Origin: Acrocarpospora catenulata
GTDB lineage: Bacteria; Actinomycetota; Actinomycetes; Streptosporangiales; Streptosporangiaceae
Reading direction: 5' to 3'
Assembly: GCF_018476525.1 (NCBI RefSeq)
Contig: NZ_JAHCST010000004.1
Location: forward strand, 1-64,000
DNA length: 64,000 nucleotides
Shown here: one piece after another, positions 24,826 to 33,654 of the stretch
Layout: the number at the start of each line of letters is the position of its first letter
How positions within the stretch are numbered: the first letter of the stretch is position 1
The notes under the pieces: generated by a model
What the model saw: the letters and a program-made list of their open reading frames with translations, nothing else
What the model was told of the DNA's origin: nothing
The model's database searches: none
Program-made: the position numbers and the translations under genes

Positions 24826-26177
24826 AGACCACGGGCTTCAGCCCTGAGGAGGAAAGCGAGCCCGCCGCGTAGCGGCGCAACGGACATCAACCCGCCGTAA
24901 AGGCGGAATAACGCTAAGCCAGTGCGGCTGTTCCCGCTAAGATCTCGACGGTGCGAACGGCGTACAAGTGCCGGGCCTACCCGACCCCCGAACAAGCCGC
25001 GGTGCTGAACCGCACCTTCGGTTGTGTGCGCGTGGTGTGGAACCAGACGCTCGCCTGGCGACACCGCCGCTGGCACGAGGAGCAGACCTCCACCAACATG
25101 CCGCAGGCCAACGCCTTCCTCACCCAGCTCAAGCGGACCGAGGAGTTCGCCTGGCTGAACGAGGTGTCCTCGGTGCCGTTGCAGCAGGTGCTGCGCACCC
25201 AGCAGCGCGCCTTCGCCAACTTCTTCGCCAAACGCGCCCGCTACCCGAGGTTCAAATCCCGGCGCGGCCGCCAGTCGGCCGAATACACACGATCGGGATT
25301 CCGCTGGCGCGACGGACACCTGTACCTGGCGAAAATGGACGCACCGCTGGAGTTCGTGTGGTCCTGGCCAGAGGTGGACCCGGCCGGCTTCACTCCGACG
25401 ACGGTGACGATCTCCCGCGACCCGGACGGCCGCTGGTACGTCTCCCTGGCCGTGGAGACCGAGACCAGCCCTGAGTACCCCGAGTCGCTCCCGGCGGCGG
25501 GGGCGGCGGTCGGCATCGACCTCGGTGTGACCGACTTCGCCGTCTTGTCCACAGGGGAGAAGATCGCCAACCCGCGCCACCTGGAGCGCAGGGCGAAGAA
25601 CCTGGCCCGTTACCAGCGCCGCATGGCCCGCAAGACGAAGGGGTCGAACAACCGGGCCAAGGCGAAGGCGAAGGTCGCCCGTGCCCACACCAAGATCCGT
25701 GAGGCCCGGCGGGATTTCCTGCACAAGACCAGTACCCGGCTGGTCCGCGACCACGACCTGATCGTGATCGAAGACCTCAACGTCAGGGGTATGCTCCGCA
25801 ACCGGTCCCTGGCCAGGGCGATCTCCGGCTGTGGGTGGGGTGAGTTCCGCCGCCAACTGGAGTACAAGACCACCAGGTACGGCCGTCACCTGGTCGTGAT
25901 CGACCGCTGGTACCCCAGCTCCAAGACATGCAGCGCGTGCGGGCACCTGCTCGCCGAACTGAGCCTCTCCACCCGGCACTGGTCGTGTCCGGGCTGCGGC
26001 ACCCGGCATGACCGGGACGTCAACGCCGCCAAGAACATTCTGGCCGCTGGTCGAGCGGTGTCTGCCTGTGGAGGTGAGGTCAGACATCCGGGCAACCGGA
26101 TGCGCTCGCCGGGGAAGCAGGAATCCAAACCGGCGACGGTTGGAATCCCCCAGCTTCGGCTGCGGGGAGGAAGTCAA
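24826..26177 (+). mobile_element. IS200/IS605-type tnpB-only element inserted between pstB and pstS
   Basis: The element carries tnpB but no tnpA transposase. The left end shows hairpins (GGGCTTCAGCCC, GCCGCGTAGCGGC, CCGCCGTAAAGGCGG at 24834-24908). The right end has a hairpin CCCCCAGCTTCGGCTGCGGGG (26147-26167) followed by AGGAAGTCAA, resembling right ends of actinobacterial IS605-group elements. The left end also has GAGGAGGAAAG after its hairpin, matching the right end. Exact left boundary is uncertain. It would have to be mobilised by a TnpA encoded elsewhere. Confidence 0.7.
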
Positions 26178-26198
26178 CCAAATCTCCCGTTCACGTAG
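24951..26198 (+). CDS. tnpB: RNA-guided endonuclease TnpB
   Basis: A 415-residue TnpB with an intact RuvC site: Asp190 in [13 protein letters not shown], Glu274 in [10 protein letters not shown], Asp356 in [13 protein letters not shown] zinc ribbon (Cys327, 330, 346, 349) sits between the last two. The N-terminal part ([22 protein letters not shown]) is typical. TnpB cleaves DNA using an RNA made from the element's right end plus flanking sequence as guide. The start is GTG. The reading frame runs through the right-end hairpin, past the element end and stops at TAG inside the pstB gene on the opposite strand, so the last residues are encoded by host DNA. Confidence 0.93.
   Translation: MRTAYKCRAYPTPEQAAVLNRTFGCVRVVWNQTLAWRHRRWHEEQTSTNMPQANAFLTQLKRTEEFAWLNEVSSVPLQQVLRTQQRAFANFFAKRARYPRFKSRRGRQSAEYTRSGFRWRDGHLYLAKMDAPLEFVWSWPEVDPAGFTPTTVTISRDPDGRWYVSLAVETETSPEYPESLPAAGAAVGIDLGVTDFAVLSTGEKIANPRHLERRAKNLARYQRRMARKTKGSNNRAKAKAKVARAHTKIREARRDFLHKTSTRLVRDHDLIVIEDLNVRGMLRNRSLARAISGCGWGEFRRQLEYKTTRYGRHLVVIDRWYPSSKTCSACGHLLAELSLSTRHWSCPGCGTRHDRDVNAAKNILAAGRAVSACGGEVRHPGNRMRSPGKQESKPATVGIPQLRLRGGSQPNLPFT
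26060..26193 (+). ncRNA. Candidate TnpB guide RNA (omega/reRNA) with guide into pstB
   Basis: By analogy with characterised TnpB elements, the 3' end of tnpB and the right-end hairpin form the scaffold, ending at AGGAAGTCAA (26168-26177). The next 16 or so bases, CCAAATCTCCCGTTCA, would be the guide. These are antisense to the last codons of pstB. The 5' boundary is a guess. Confidence 0.45.
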
Positions 26199-27004
26199 TC
26201 GGCGGTGCGTGGGTCCTTGGGGGAACCGAAGATGAAGTCGGTGTCGCCCTGTTCGACGACCCGTCCGGGCTCGTCCTCGGCCGCCAGGAAGAACGCGCAG
26301 TGCTGGGAGACCCGCTGCGCCTGTTGCATGTTGTGGGTGACGATCACGATGGTGAGCTGGTCTTTGAGTTCGAGGATGGTTTCCTCGATGCGGCGGGTGG
26401 AGGTCGGGTCCAGGGCTGAGCAGGGCTCGTCCATGAGCAGGACGTCCGGCCGGACCGCCAGGGAGCGGGCGATGCACAGGCGCTGCTGCTGGCCGCCGGA
26501 CAGGCCGCCCGCGGGGGCGCCGAGCCGGTTGCGTACCTCGTTCCAGAGGCCGGCGCGGCGGAGGCTCTCCTCGATGAGCTGTTCGCGGTTGGGGACCTTG
26601 CGGCCGGTCAGTTTCAGGCCCGCCAGCACGTTGTCGCCGATGGTCATGGCCGGGAACGGGTTGGGCTTCTGGAAGACCATGCCGATGCGCCGCCGTATCT
26701 CGGTGATGGGCAGCGCGGTGCCGTAGATGTCGTCGCCGTCCAGCAGCACGCTGCCGGCCAGGGTGGCGATCGGCACCAGTTCGTGCATGCGGTTGAGGAT
26801 GCGCAGGAAGGTGGACTTGCCGCAGCCGGACGGGCCGATCAGCGCGGTCACCACCCCGGCGCGCATGTCGATGTCCACGTTCTCCAGCACCTTGCGGGCG
26901 CCGAACCAGGCCGACACGCCGACCCCGCGGAGCGTGCCGCCCGCCGGTTCCACGACGGGGGCGAACTCCTCCACTGCGGTCACTTCTGCGGTCGTTTCGG
27001 TCAC
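26174..27004 (-). CDS. pstB: Phosphate ABC transporter ATP-binding protein PstB
   Basis: A 276-residue ATPase. It has Walker A ([10 protein letters not shown]), Q-loop (VFQKPNPFP), signature [16 protein letters not shown], Walker B ([13 protein letters not shown]) and H-loop (IVIVTHNM). PNPFP and EPCSALDP with DYVNGRFG at the end are PstB hallmarks. The GTG start overlaps the pstA stop. An N-terminal extension of about 25 residues precedes the ABC domain. The TGA stop codon coincides with the GTCAA end of the TnpB element, so the element probably supplies or preserves the stop. Confidence 0.95.
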   Translation of the reverse strand: MTETTAEVTAVEEFAPVVEPAGGTLRGVGVSAWFGARKVLENVDIDMRAGVVTALIGPSGCGKSTFLRILNRMHELVPIATLAGSVLLDGDDIYGTALPITEIRRRIGMVFQKPNPFPAMTIGDNVLAGLKLTGRKVPNREQLIEESLRRAGLWNEVRNRLGAPAGGLSGGQQQRLCIARSLAVRPDVLLMDEPCSALDPTSTRRIEETILELKDQLTIVIVTHNMQQAQRVSQHCAFFLAAEDEPGRVVEQGDTDFIFGSPKDPRTADYVNGRFG

Positions 27005-28140
27005 TTCGCCGTCCCCTTCCGGCGCCGGCTCCGGCCCCCGGGACCCGCGCCGCCCGCCAGCCGCGCCAGTACGAAGAGCACCAGCACGAGGATGAGCAGG
27101 AGCAGCGCGCCGCCCCAGGCACGGTCGACGAAGGTTTGTTTGGAGCTTCTGATCTGGTTGAACACGAAAAGCGGGATGTTGTCCTGGTAGTCGGAGAACG
27201 GGTTGGTGTTGAGGATGTTGGTGCCGCCGACGGTGAGCAGCACCGGCGCGGTCTCCCCCACCACCCGGGCCATGCCGAGGATGACCGCGGTGGCCAGGCC
27301 CGCCCGCGCGGTCGGCAGCACCACCAGCAGCACGCTCCGCCAGTACGGCGAGCCCAGCGCCAGCGCCGCCTCCCGCAGGCTGCCCGGCACCACCCGGAGC
27401 ACCTGCTCGGCCGCGATGGTCACGGTGGGCAGCATCAGGATGGTCAGCGCCAGGCTCCCGGCGAACCCGGAGAACCCCCACCCGGTACGGATCACCACGA
27501 GCGAGTAGATGAACAGCCCCGCCACGATGGACGGCAGCGCGGTCATCGCGTCGGCCACCAGCCGGGTGGGCCGGGCCAGCGGGCCGGCGATCTCGCTCAG
27601 GTAGACCGCGGTGAGCACACCGAGCGGCACCGCGATCAGGGTGGCGATGCCGAGCTGCTCCAGGGTGCCGACCAGCGAGTGCAGCAGGCCGCCGTCGGTG
27701 GCCTCCGAGAGCGGGCCGGTCAGCTCCATGGTCTCGGTCAGGAAGCCGAAGTCGACCACGGCCAGGCCGCGGACGGTCACGTACCCGACCACCAGGAAGA
27801 TCGGCGAGAGGGCCAGCGCGGCGCCGGAGGCGATCAGGACGGTGGCCAGCCGGTCCTTGGCGGCGACCGGGCCGTGGCCGTCCCTGACGACCAGCCAGTA
27901 GACGGGCAGGGTCAGCACGTACCAGCCCACCACGAAGGCCACGCCCTGGATCCGGAACGGGAGCAGCCGGTCGAAGATCAGCCAGGTGAGCAGCAGCGCG
28001 GAGGCGGCGGAACCGGCGAACTCCCCGATGTCGGCCCAGCGCCAGGCCCGGGGGCGGCGGCGCGGCACCTGCCGGGCCGCGTCCGCCGGCTGGTCGGGCT
28101 TCGGGGCGGGCTTGGCGTCGAGAGCGCGGGTGGTGGCCAT
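27001..28140 (-). CDS. pstA: Phosphate ABC transporter permease PstA
   Basis: A 379-residue inner-membrane permease. The N-terminal part has extra helices ([39 protein letters not shown]) before the usual PstA domain. The cytoplasmic EAA-type loop reads [20 protein letters not shown]. It ends with a TM helix and a basic tail. Start ATG overlaps the pstC stop (TGATG); the stop overlaps the pstB GTG. It is longer than typical PstA (about 300 residues) because of the N-terminal extension. Confidence 0.93.
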   Translation of the reverse strand: MATTRALDAKPAPKPDQPADAARQVPRRRPRAWRWADIGEFAGSAASALLLTWLIFDRLLPFRIQGVAFVVGWYVLTLPVYWLVVRDGHGPVAAKDRLATVLIASGAALALSPIFLVVGYVTVRGLAVVDFGFLTETMELTGPLSEATDGGLLHSLVGTLEQLGIATLIAVPLGVLTAVYLSEIAGPLARPTRLVADAMTALPSIVAGLFIYSLVVIRTGWGFSGFAGSLALTILMLPTVTIAAEQVLRVVPGSLREAALALGSPYWRSVLLVVLPTARAGLATAVILGMARVVGETAPVLLTVGGTNILNTNPFSDYQDNIPLFVFNQIRSSKQTFVDRAWGGALLLLILVLVLFVLARLAGGAGPGGRSRRRKGTAK

Positions 28141-29150
28141 CACGCCGCCTTCGCGCGCTCGACCACCACGGCGGCCAGCAGGTTGATCACGATGGTCACC
28201 ACGAAGAGCGAGAGCCCGGCCGCCATCAGCGCGCTCAGGCCCAGTTTCTGGGCGTCGAAGAACTCGACCGCGATGCCGCTGGCCACGGTGATGCCACCGG
28301 TCTCCAGGATCTGCGGCTTGATCTCGAACCGGATGTTGAGGATCAGCGTGGCCGCGATGGTCTCGCCGAGCGCCCGGCCCAGGCCGAGCATGGCGCCGCC
28401 GATGATGCCGGTCCGCCCGAACGGCAGGATGACCGTGGTGATCATGCCCCACCGGGTGCCGCCGAGGGCCAGCGCGCCCTCGCACTCGTGCCGGGGGGCC
28501 TGGGAGAGCACCTCGCGGATGATCGAGGTGGTGATCGGGATGCACATCAGCGCGACCACCAGGCCGGCGTTGAAGAGCGAGGAGCCGGTGGCGATGGCCC
28601 GCATGAACGGCAGGGTGCCGCCCAGCTGCTCGACCAGCCAGCCCTCGATCGGCTGGAGCCACGGCACCAGGAAGAACAGCCCCCAGAGCGCGAAGATGAG
28701 GCTGGGGATGGCGGCCATCAGGTCGACCAGCGAGGTGAGCGCGGCGCGCGCGGCGCGGGGGGCGTACTCGTTGATGAACACCGCGGTGGCGATGGCCAGC
28801 GGCACGGTCACCAGCATGGCCACCACCGCGGTGACGGCGGTGCCGAACATCATGGCGGCGACGCCGAACTCGGGGGTGGCCGCGTCGGGGTCCCAGCGCT
28901 GGGTGGTGAAGAAGCCGAACCCGGCGGTCTGGAACGCGGGCAGCGCCTCCAGGAACAGGAAGATGCCGATGAGCACGATGATCAGCAGCGTGATCCCGGC
29001 GCCCCCGGAGGCCACCACGCGGTAGAGGCGGTCGCTGGGACTGAGCCTCGCCTCGATCCGGCGCGGACCCTCCTCCGGCGTCTCCTCGGGTGCCTCTCCC
29101 AGGCCGAGGGCGGCCAGGCCGGTCTGTCCCTCGGAGTCTTTCGCTTCCAC
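28140..29150 (-). CDS. pstC: Phosphate ABC transporter permease PstC
   Basis: A 336-residue permease with six main helices after a 50-residue cytosolic N-terminus rich in Glu and Pro. Helix 1 reads [20 protein letters not shown]. The ABC coupling loop is [20 protein letters not shown]. It is the first gene of pstC-pstA-pstB-[tnpB]-pstS; start is GTG with GGAAG upstream. The order with pstS last is unusual, since pstS most often comes first. Confidence 0.93.
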   Translation of the reverse strand: MEAKDSEGQTGLAALGLGEAPEETPEEGPRRIEARLSPSDRLYRVVASGGAGITLLIIVLIGIFLFLEALPAFQTAGFGFFTTQRWDPDAATPEFGVAAMMFGTAVTAVVAMLVTVPLAIATAVFINEYAPRAARAALTSLVDLMAAIPSLIFALWGLFFLVPWLQPIEGWLVEQLGGTLPFMRAIATGSSLFNAGLVVALMCIPITTSIIREVLSQAPRHECEGALALGGTRWGMITTVILPFGRTGIIGGAMLGLGRALGETIAATLILNIRFEIKPQILETGGITVASGIAVEFFDAQKLGLSALMAAGLSLFVVTIVINLLAAVVVERAKAA

Positions 29151-29461
29151 CGTGCTTCCCTTCGCGGGGCTTCCCCTCTAACGGGGACGCCCGTCGCAGG
29201 GGCTCCCTTTCGCGGGCATGTGACAGACGGAAGTGTCGCCATGGCGAGCTGTCCGAACTACCAATCCCGGGTTAACGAAAACCGGCGCGGCAATTGCCAG
29301 TCGTGGCGAATTCCGAGGTCAGGTGAATTCCGGCGGGCGGGGCATGTCCATGGCGCGACGTGCCAGTGAACACTCATGTGCGGGCCCCGGCGCCATTGCC
29401 GGGGAACCGGTCGACCGCTTTCCTTTTGGGGGGTTAATGCCATTTTCCAGTGGAGAGCATC
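29151..29461. promoter_or_regulatory. Divergent control region between pst operon and PstS-like/sortase-like operon
   Basis: About 310 bases without a gene. Near pstC there are two related GC-rich elements (CCCTTCGCGGGG and CCCTTTCGCGGG) and a short inverted set around CCCCTCTAACGGGG. Further right, GAATTCCG occurs twice (about 29310 and 29328). Promoters for both directions must lie here; no convincing PhoP box was found by eye. Confidence 0.4.
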
Positions 29462-32128
29462 GTGTTACGAGCGTCACGCAGGACCATCGCGGCCGTGGGG
29501 ACGATCGCGATCGCCGCGGCCCTGCTGACTCTTTCCCCGCCGAAACCGACCAGCGCAAGCGTGGCCGCGGAACTTCCGGCCGTGGAGGTCTGGACCGCTC
29601 CGACCGGGGGCGTCCGGGCTGACGGCGCGGAAGTGGACCTTGAGCCCAACCAGCTGGTGACGGTCCGGTGGCGGAACTACGCCCCGAACAGTCCGGTCAT
29701 GCTGACCCAGTGCATCAACCCGTCCCGGATGTACTACACGATCACCGGCCAGCTGCCGGTCTGGGACGACCGCAAGGGCTGCGCCCACCAGACCCGGGTA
29801 CGCGGCGTGACCGGCCCCGACGGCACCGGCTCGGTGAGCTTCCCGGTCCGGGTGGGCATCATCGACCCCAGCGTGGTCTCCGAGTGGGAGAACGGCGGGC
29901 GCGCCGCCAACCTGGCGTTCCCGTGCAACGGGCAGAACAAGGGCCGGCCGCAGGAGACCACCTGCGCCATCGTGGTCAGCGAGTGCGAGTGGAGCCAGCC
30001 GCTCGACCTGTCTCCCGAGACCGCCCCGCCGACCGTGCGCACCCGCGCCACCGGCCCTGGCGACCCCTCCGGTACGGCGGTCGCCGCGATCAGCGGCCTG
30101 CTCCGTTTCAAGAACGACGCCGCCGGGGCTCCGATCAACACGCACGTCCCGCCGCTGGAACCTCCGCCGGTGCCCAAGCCGAGCGATCCGCCGCTGCCCG
30201 ACCCGCCCACCACGCCCCGCCTGGGCGACCCGGTGAGCCTCTCCGGGAGCAGCAACATCGCGGCGGTGATGGAGCAGTGGACGGAGGCCGCGCTCCAGCT
30301 CCCCCAGCACGTGGACGTCTCGGTCACCCGTTCCACCTCGGAGTCGGGCCCCGCCAGCCTCAAGGCCGGGTTCGACAGCAACTTCGCGCGCGGCGCCGAC
30401 TTCACCGTCACCAGCGTGCCCTTCGACGAGCTGGAGACCAGGGACAGCCCCGAGATCGCACCCAAGGTGGTGTACGCGCCGGTCTCGCTGACCGCGCTGG
30501 CCATCGCCAACAGCGCCGAGTACGCCGGGGCGATCGTCCGGGACGCCCGGATGGACGCCGACACGGTGGCCCGCATGCTCAACGGCGACTCCGGCGAGAC
30601 CGCCACCCACGTGCCCAGCTGGGGCTGGCTCGGCATGCCCACCCGCCCGACCCTGCTCTCCACCCACAACCGCGGCTGCGAGCTGCCGCCCAAGAAGACC
30701 GTCAACCGCGGCGTACGGATCGGCCTGTCCGGCCAGAGCCAGCTGCTGTCCCGGTGGATGGGCGCCAACCTCACCTCCGAGCAGTACGACAAGCTCTTCG
30801 AGACCCCGGCGGGCAGCACCCGCCTGGTGCCGGTCTACCCCGGCTACAGCGGCTACATCTACGGCTGGGAGGCCAGCGAGCGGATCGCCAGCCGGTACGG
30901 CACGGTCAAGGACGACGACCCCAACGCCACCCGGGTCCGCGGCGAGACCGGCGGCTTCGGCTACGTGGACATCACCGAGGTGACCGCGCTGGCCAACCGC
31001 GGCTTCGCGCTGGGCGTGTCGCCGCTGAAGAACGCGGCCGGCAAGTACGTGTCTCCGGACGCGGCCTCCATCCTGGCCGGGTTCGGTCTGATGACGGAAC
31101 GCCCGAACGGCATCAAGGTGCCCCGCTTCGACGGGACGACCGCGACCGGGGCGTACCCGATGCCGATGGTCCACTACCTGGCCATCCCGGCCAACAACGC
31201 CAACGGCACCAACTCGCTGCCCGCGGGCAAGCGGAAGGCGATCGCCGGGTTCCTCAGGTACGTGGTGGGCGACTCGGCGCAGGCCCAGGTGACCGCGCTG
31301 GGCGGGGCCGCCCTGCCGCAGGCGTTGCGGGCGCGGACGCTGGCCATCGCCGCGGACCTGGAGGCGGCCACCGACGCGACCACCCCCTCGCCCTCACCGT
31401 CGCCCAGCCCGACCACGTCCAGTACGCCGCCACCCGGGAACAACGACAATCCCCAGGAGAACGGGAATGGGAACGGCAACGGGAACGGCGGCGGTGGCGG
31501 GCCTCTTCAGGAGACCGGCGAGCGGCAGGCGCCGATCAACGACGCCGACATCATCGCCGGGGAGTCGCCGAAGCCGGTGACCGTGCGCGTCACCGTCACG
31601 CCCAGCCCGACCGCCTCCACTCGGCTCCCCGCCGCGTCCTCCGATCTGGGGGCACGGGACGACGCCGCCCGAGGGAACAGTGGAGACAGCGGGAGCAGCG
31701 GCGGAGGCTCAGGGAACTCGGGCGGCTCGGGGGACTCGGGCGGCAACCAGCCGGTCGCCGAGGATCCGGGGAATGTGCCGTCCGACCCTGCAGCCGCGGA
31801 TCCGGGCGCGAGCCAGGAGCCCCTGCCGACCGCCACGAATTCCGAAGCGCCGGTCAGCCTCACCGACGACGGCAGTTCGGTGCGCGGGGGCACGATCCCG
31901 GCGGGCGCGGCCGTGCTGCCGCTGCCGGTACTGCTCCTGCTCGGGCTGCTCGGCGTCATGGTGGGCGGGTCCTGGCGGGGCTACCTGTACTGGCAGACGC
32001 TCCAGACCCGCCATAAGTCGGACCCGCAGACCCCGCAGACCCCGCAGACCGAGCAGGCGACCCAGGCGGCCCAGCCCATGCAGGCCACGCAGCCCATGCA
32101 GGCACCGGCCACGGGCACCCCGGCATGA
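29462..32128 (+). CDS. Large secreted PstS-like surface protein with C-terminal membrane anchor
   Basis: About 888 residues. A GTG at 29462 has GGAGAG at the right distance and is preferred to GTG 29450. A signal peptide (TIAAVGTIAIAAALLTLSPP) leads into an N-terminal beta domain with paired cysteines (CINPSRMYY, CAHQTRV, CNGQNKG). Then comes a PstS-type periplasmic-binding domain (VSLSGSSNIAAVMEQWTEAA; SWGWLGMPTRPTLLS; FLRYVVGDSAQAQVTALGG). A Ser/Gly/Pro-rich linker, a TM helix (LPLPVLLLLGLLGVMVGGSW) and a 40-residue cytosolic tail with PQT and PMQA repeats follow. ATGA overlap with the sortase-like gene suggests they act together. The ligand is unknown; a structural role is possible. Confidence 0.7.
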   Translation: MLRASRRTIAAVGTIAIAAALLTLSPPKPTSASVAAELPAVEVWTAPTGGVRADGAEVDLEPNQLVTVRWRNYAPNSPVMLTQCINPSRMYYTITGQLPVWDDRKGCAHQTRVRGVTGPDGTGSVSFPVRVGIIDPSVVSEWENGGRAANLAFPCNGQNKGRPQETTCAIVVSECEWSQPLDLSPETAPPTVRTRATGPGDPSGTAVAAISGLLRFKNDAAGAPINTHVPPLEPPPVPKPSDPPLPDPPTTPRLGDPVSLSGSSNIAAVMEQWTEAALQLPQHVDVSVTRSTSESGPASLKAGFDSNFARGADFTVTSVPFDELETRDSPEIAPKVVYAPVSLTALAIANSAEYAGAIVRDARMDADTVARMLNGDSGETATHVPSWGWLGMPTRPTLLSTHNRGCELPPKKTVNRGVRIGLSGQSQLLSRWMGANLTSEQYDKLFETPAGSTRLVPVYPGYSGYIYGWEASERIASRYGTVKDDDPNATRVRGETGGFGYVDITEVTALANRGFALGVSPLKNAAGKYVSPDAASILAGFGLMTERPNGIKVPRFDGTTATGAYPMPMVHYLAIPANNANGTNSLPAGKRKAIAGFLRYVVGDSAQAQVTALGGAALPQALRARTLAIAADLEAATDATTPSPSPSPSPTTSSTPPPGNNDNPQENGNGNGNGNGGGGGPLQETGERQAPINDADIIAGESPKPVTVRVTVTPSPTASTRLPAASSDLGARDDAARGNSGDSGSSGGGSGNSGGSGDSGGNQPVAEDPGNVPSDPAAADPGASQEPLPTATNSEAPVSLTDDGSSVRGGTIPAGAAVLPLPVLLLLGLLGVMVGGSWRGYLYWQTLQTRHKSDPQTPQTPQTEQATQAAQPMQATQPMQAPATGTPA

Positions 32129-33645
32129 GCGCCGGCGACCCCGCGCTGACGGCGGCGGTGGAGACGGCGGTTCGCACGATCGAACGCCTGGAGGCCACCG
32201 TCGACCGCGCCGCCAGCGGCCTGGCCCCGCACGAGCACGCCAACGCGCTGGTGATCGCGGGCTCGGCCTCGGTACTGCTCGGCCAGCTGGAACTGGCCGC
32301 GCCCCGGAACGACGAGTCCCTGCGCGAGCGCACCACCAGCCTGCGCAGCCGGTACGACAGCGCGCTGCTCCGGCTGGGCGGGGCTCCTGCCCCCGCGCCC
32401 TATCCGTATCCGGCGGTGGGGACGGCCTCCTGGGTCCAGGTGGCGCCCGGCCAGTTCGTGATGGCACCGGCGCAACCGCTCATGCCGTACCAGCTGACCC
32501 AGCCGATGATGGCCCCCCAGATGGCACCACCCGTGGGTCCCCAAACGGGGCCCACGATGACACCGCCCACCAGCCCCACAATGGCACCCCCCATGGGGCC
32601 CACGATGGCACCTCCCACGGGTCCCGGGATGGCACCCCCTATGGGTCCCGGAATGACGCCTCCCATGGGACCCGGGATGGGGCCCATGATGGCGTCCCCG
32701 ATGGCGGTGCCCTTCCCGGGGGTCGGGGCGCCGCCGGTCAAGACGCGGCGGAAGTTGTCCGAGCGGATAGACGCGCTTCCGCCCGAGGCGCGCCGCGCGG
32801 GCAAGGCCGCCCTCAACGCGGTCGGCATCATGGGCGTGCTGCTGATCGCCTTCACCTTCTACGCGTCCTGGTTCGGCCACCTGATGTACGAGCGCAACCA
32901 GCGCATCATGCTGGACGCGCTCAACGACGACCTGACCGCCGCCGCCACGATCGCCGCCGCCCCCCAGGCCACCGACCGGGACCTCACCGCCATCCCCGAG
33001 CGCGGCAAGCCGATCGCCCTGCTGGAGATCCCCAAACTCGGCCTGCGCGAGGTGATCGTGCAGGGCACCGGCACCGCCGAACTGCGGGCGGCGGTGGGCC
33101 ACTACCGGCCCAGCCCGATGCCGGGGCAGTCGGGCAACGCCGTACTGGCGGGGCACCGCAACCTGTACGGCAGCCCGTTCAGCCGCCTGGGCGAGATGGC
33201 CGCCGGGGACAAGATCGTGGCCACCACGCAGGAAGGCCAGTTCACCTTCACCGTCGAGCTGGTGGAGCAGGCCGGGACCGGCCGCGACGACTTCCTCGGC
33301 CAGGAGACCTTCGTCAACCGGCTGACCCTGCTGACCACGTCCGAGGACGCCGGTTCCGGCGGGCGGCTGGCGGTGGTCTCCCGGCTGGACGGTCAGCCGG
33401 CCTCGCTGAAGACCGTGGACCCCTCCCAGCCCAAGTCCGACGAACTCGGGCTGGGTCGGGACACCAGCGCCTGGGGGGCCGCGCTCGGCTGGGGCGGGCT
33501 GCTGCTGGCCCTGCTGGCGGGGACGATCCACCTCTACCGCATCTGGCGGCGCGCCTCCGCGTACCTGATCACGACGCCGCCGCTGCTGGCCGTCGGACTG
33601 CTCTGGTTCGAGGCGCTGGCCCGGCTGATCCCCTCGACGTACTGA
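32125..33645 (+). CDS. Sortase-like membrane protein lacking the catalytic cysteine
   Basis: 506 residues: a helical N-terminus, a Met/Pro/Gly repeat (about 127-192, MAPPMGP and TPPMGPG units), a TM helix (VGIMGVLLIAFTFYASWFG), a sortase beta-barrel (residues about 295-420) and two more TM helices at the C-terminus. The barrel has ALLEIPKLGL, the catalytic-His motif AGHRN (His344) and the Arg strand GGRLAVV (Arg414). The expected TLxTC strand reads LTLLTTSED, with Thr405 (ACG) at the cysteine position. No cysteine occurs anywhere in the protein, so it cannot be a normal transpeptidase. It overlaps the PstS-like gene and precedes polysaccharide export genes. Confidence 0.8.
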   Translation: MSAGDPALTAAVETAVRTIERLEATVDRAASGLAPHEHANALVIAGSASVLLGQLELAAPRNDESLRERTTSLRSRYDSALLRLGGAPAPAPYPYPAVGTASWVQVAPGQFVMAPAQPLMPYQLTQPMMAPQMAPPVGPQTGPTMTPPTSPTMAPPMGPTMAPPTGPGMAPPMGPGMTPPMGPGMGPMMASPMAVPFPGVGAPPVKTRRKLSERIDALPPEARRAGKAALNAVGIMGVLLIAFTFYASWFGHLMYERNQRIMLDALNDDLTAAATIAAAPQATDRDLTAIPERGKPIALLEIPKLGLREVIVQGTGTAELRAAVGHYRPSPMPGQSGNAVLAGHRNLYGSPFSRLGEMAAGDKIVATTQEGQFTFTVELVEQAGTGRDDFLGQETFVNRLTLLTTSEDAGSGGRLAVVSRLDGQPASLKTVDPSQPKSDELGLGRDTSAWGAALGWGGLLLALLAGTIHLYRIWRRASAYLITTPPLLAVGLLWFEALARLIPSTY

Positions 33646-33654
33646 GGCGTGCTC

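Noticed and set aside
22870-24900. 676-residue plus-strand open frame with poly-Val/Ile stretch
   Set aside because: Antisense of pstS; the hydrophobic stretch is simply the complement of the Asn tract.
29151-29461. PhoP (Pho-box) site upstream of pstC
   Set aside because: No convincing pair of 11-base GTTCACC-like direct repeats could be found by eye; a matrix scan would be needed.
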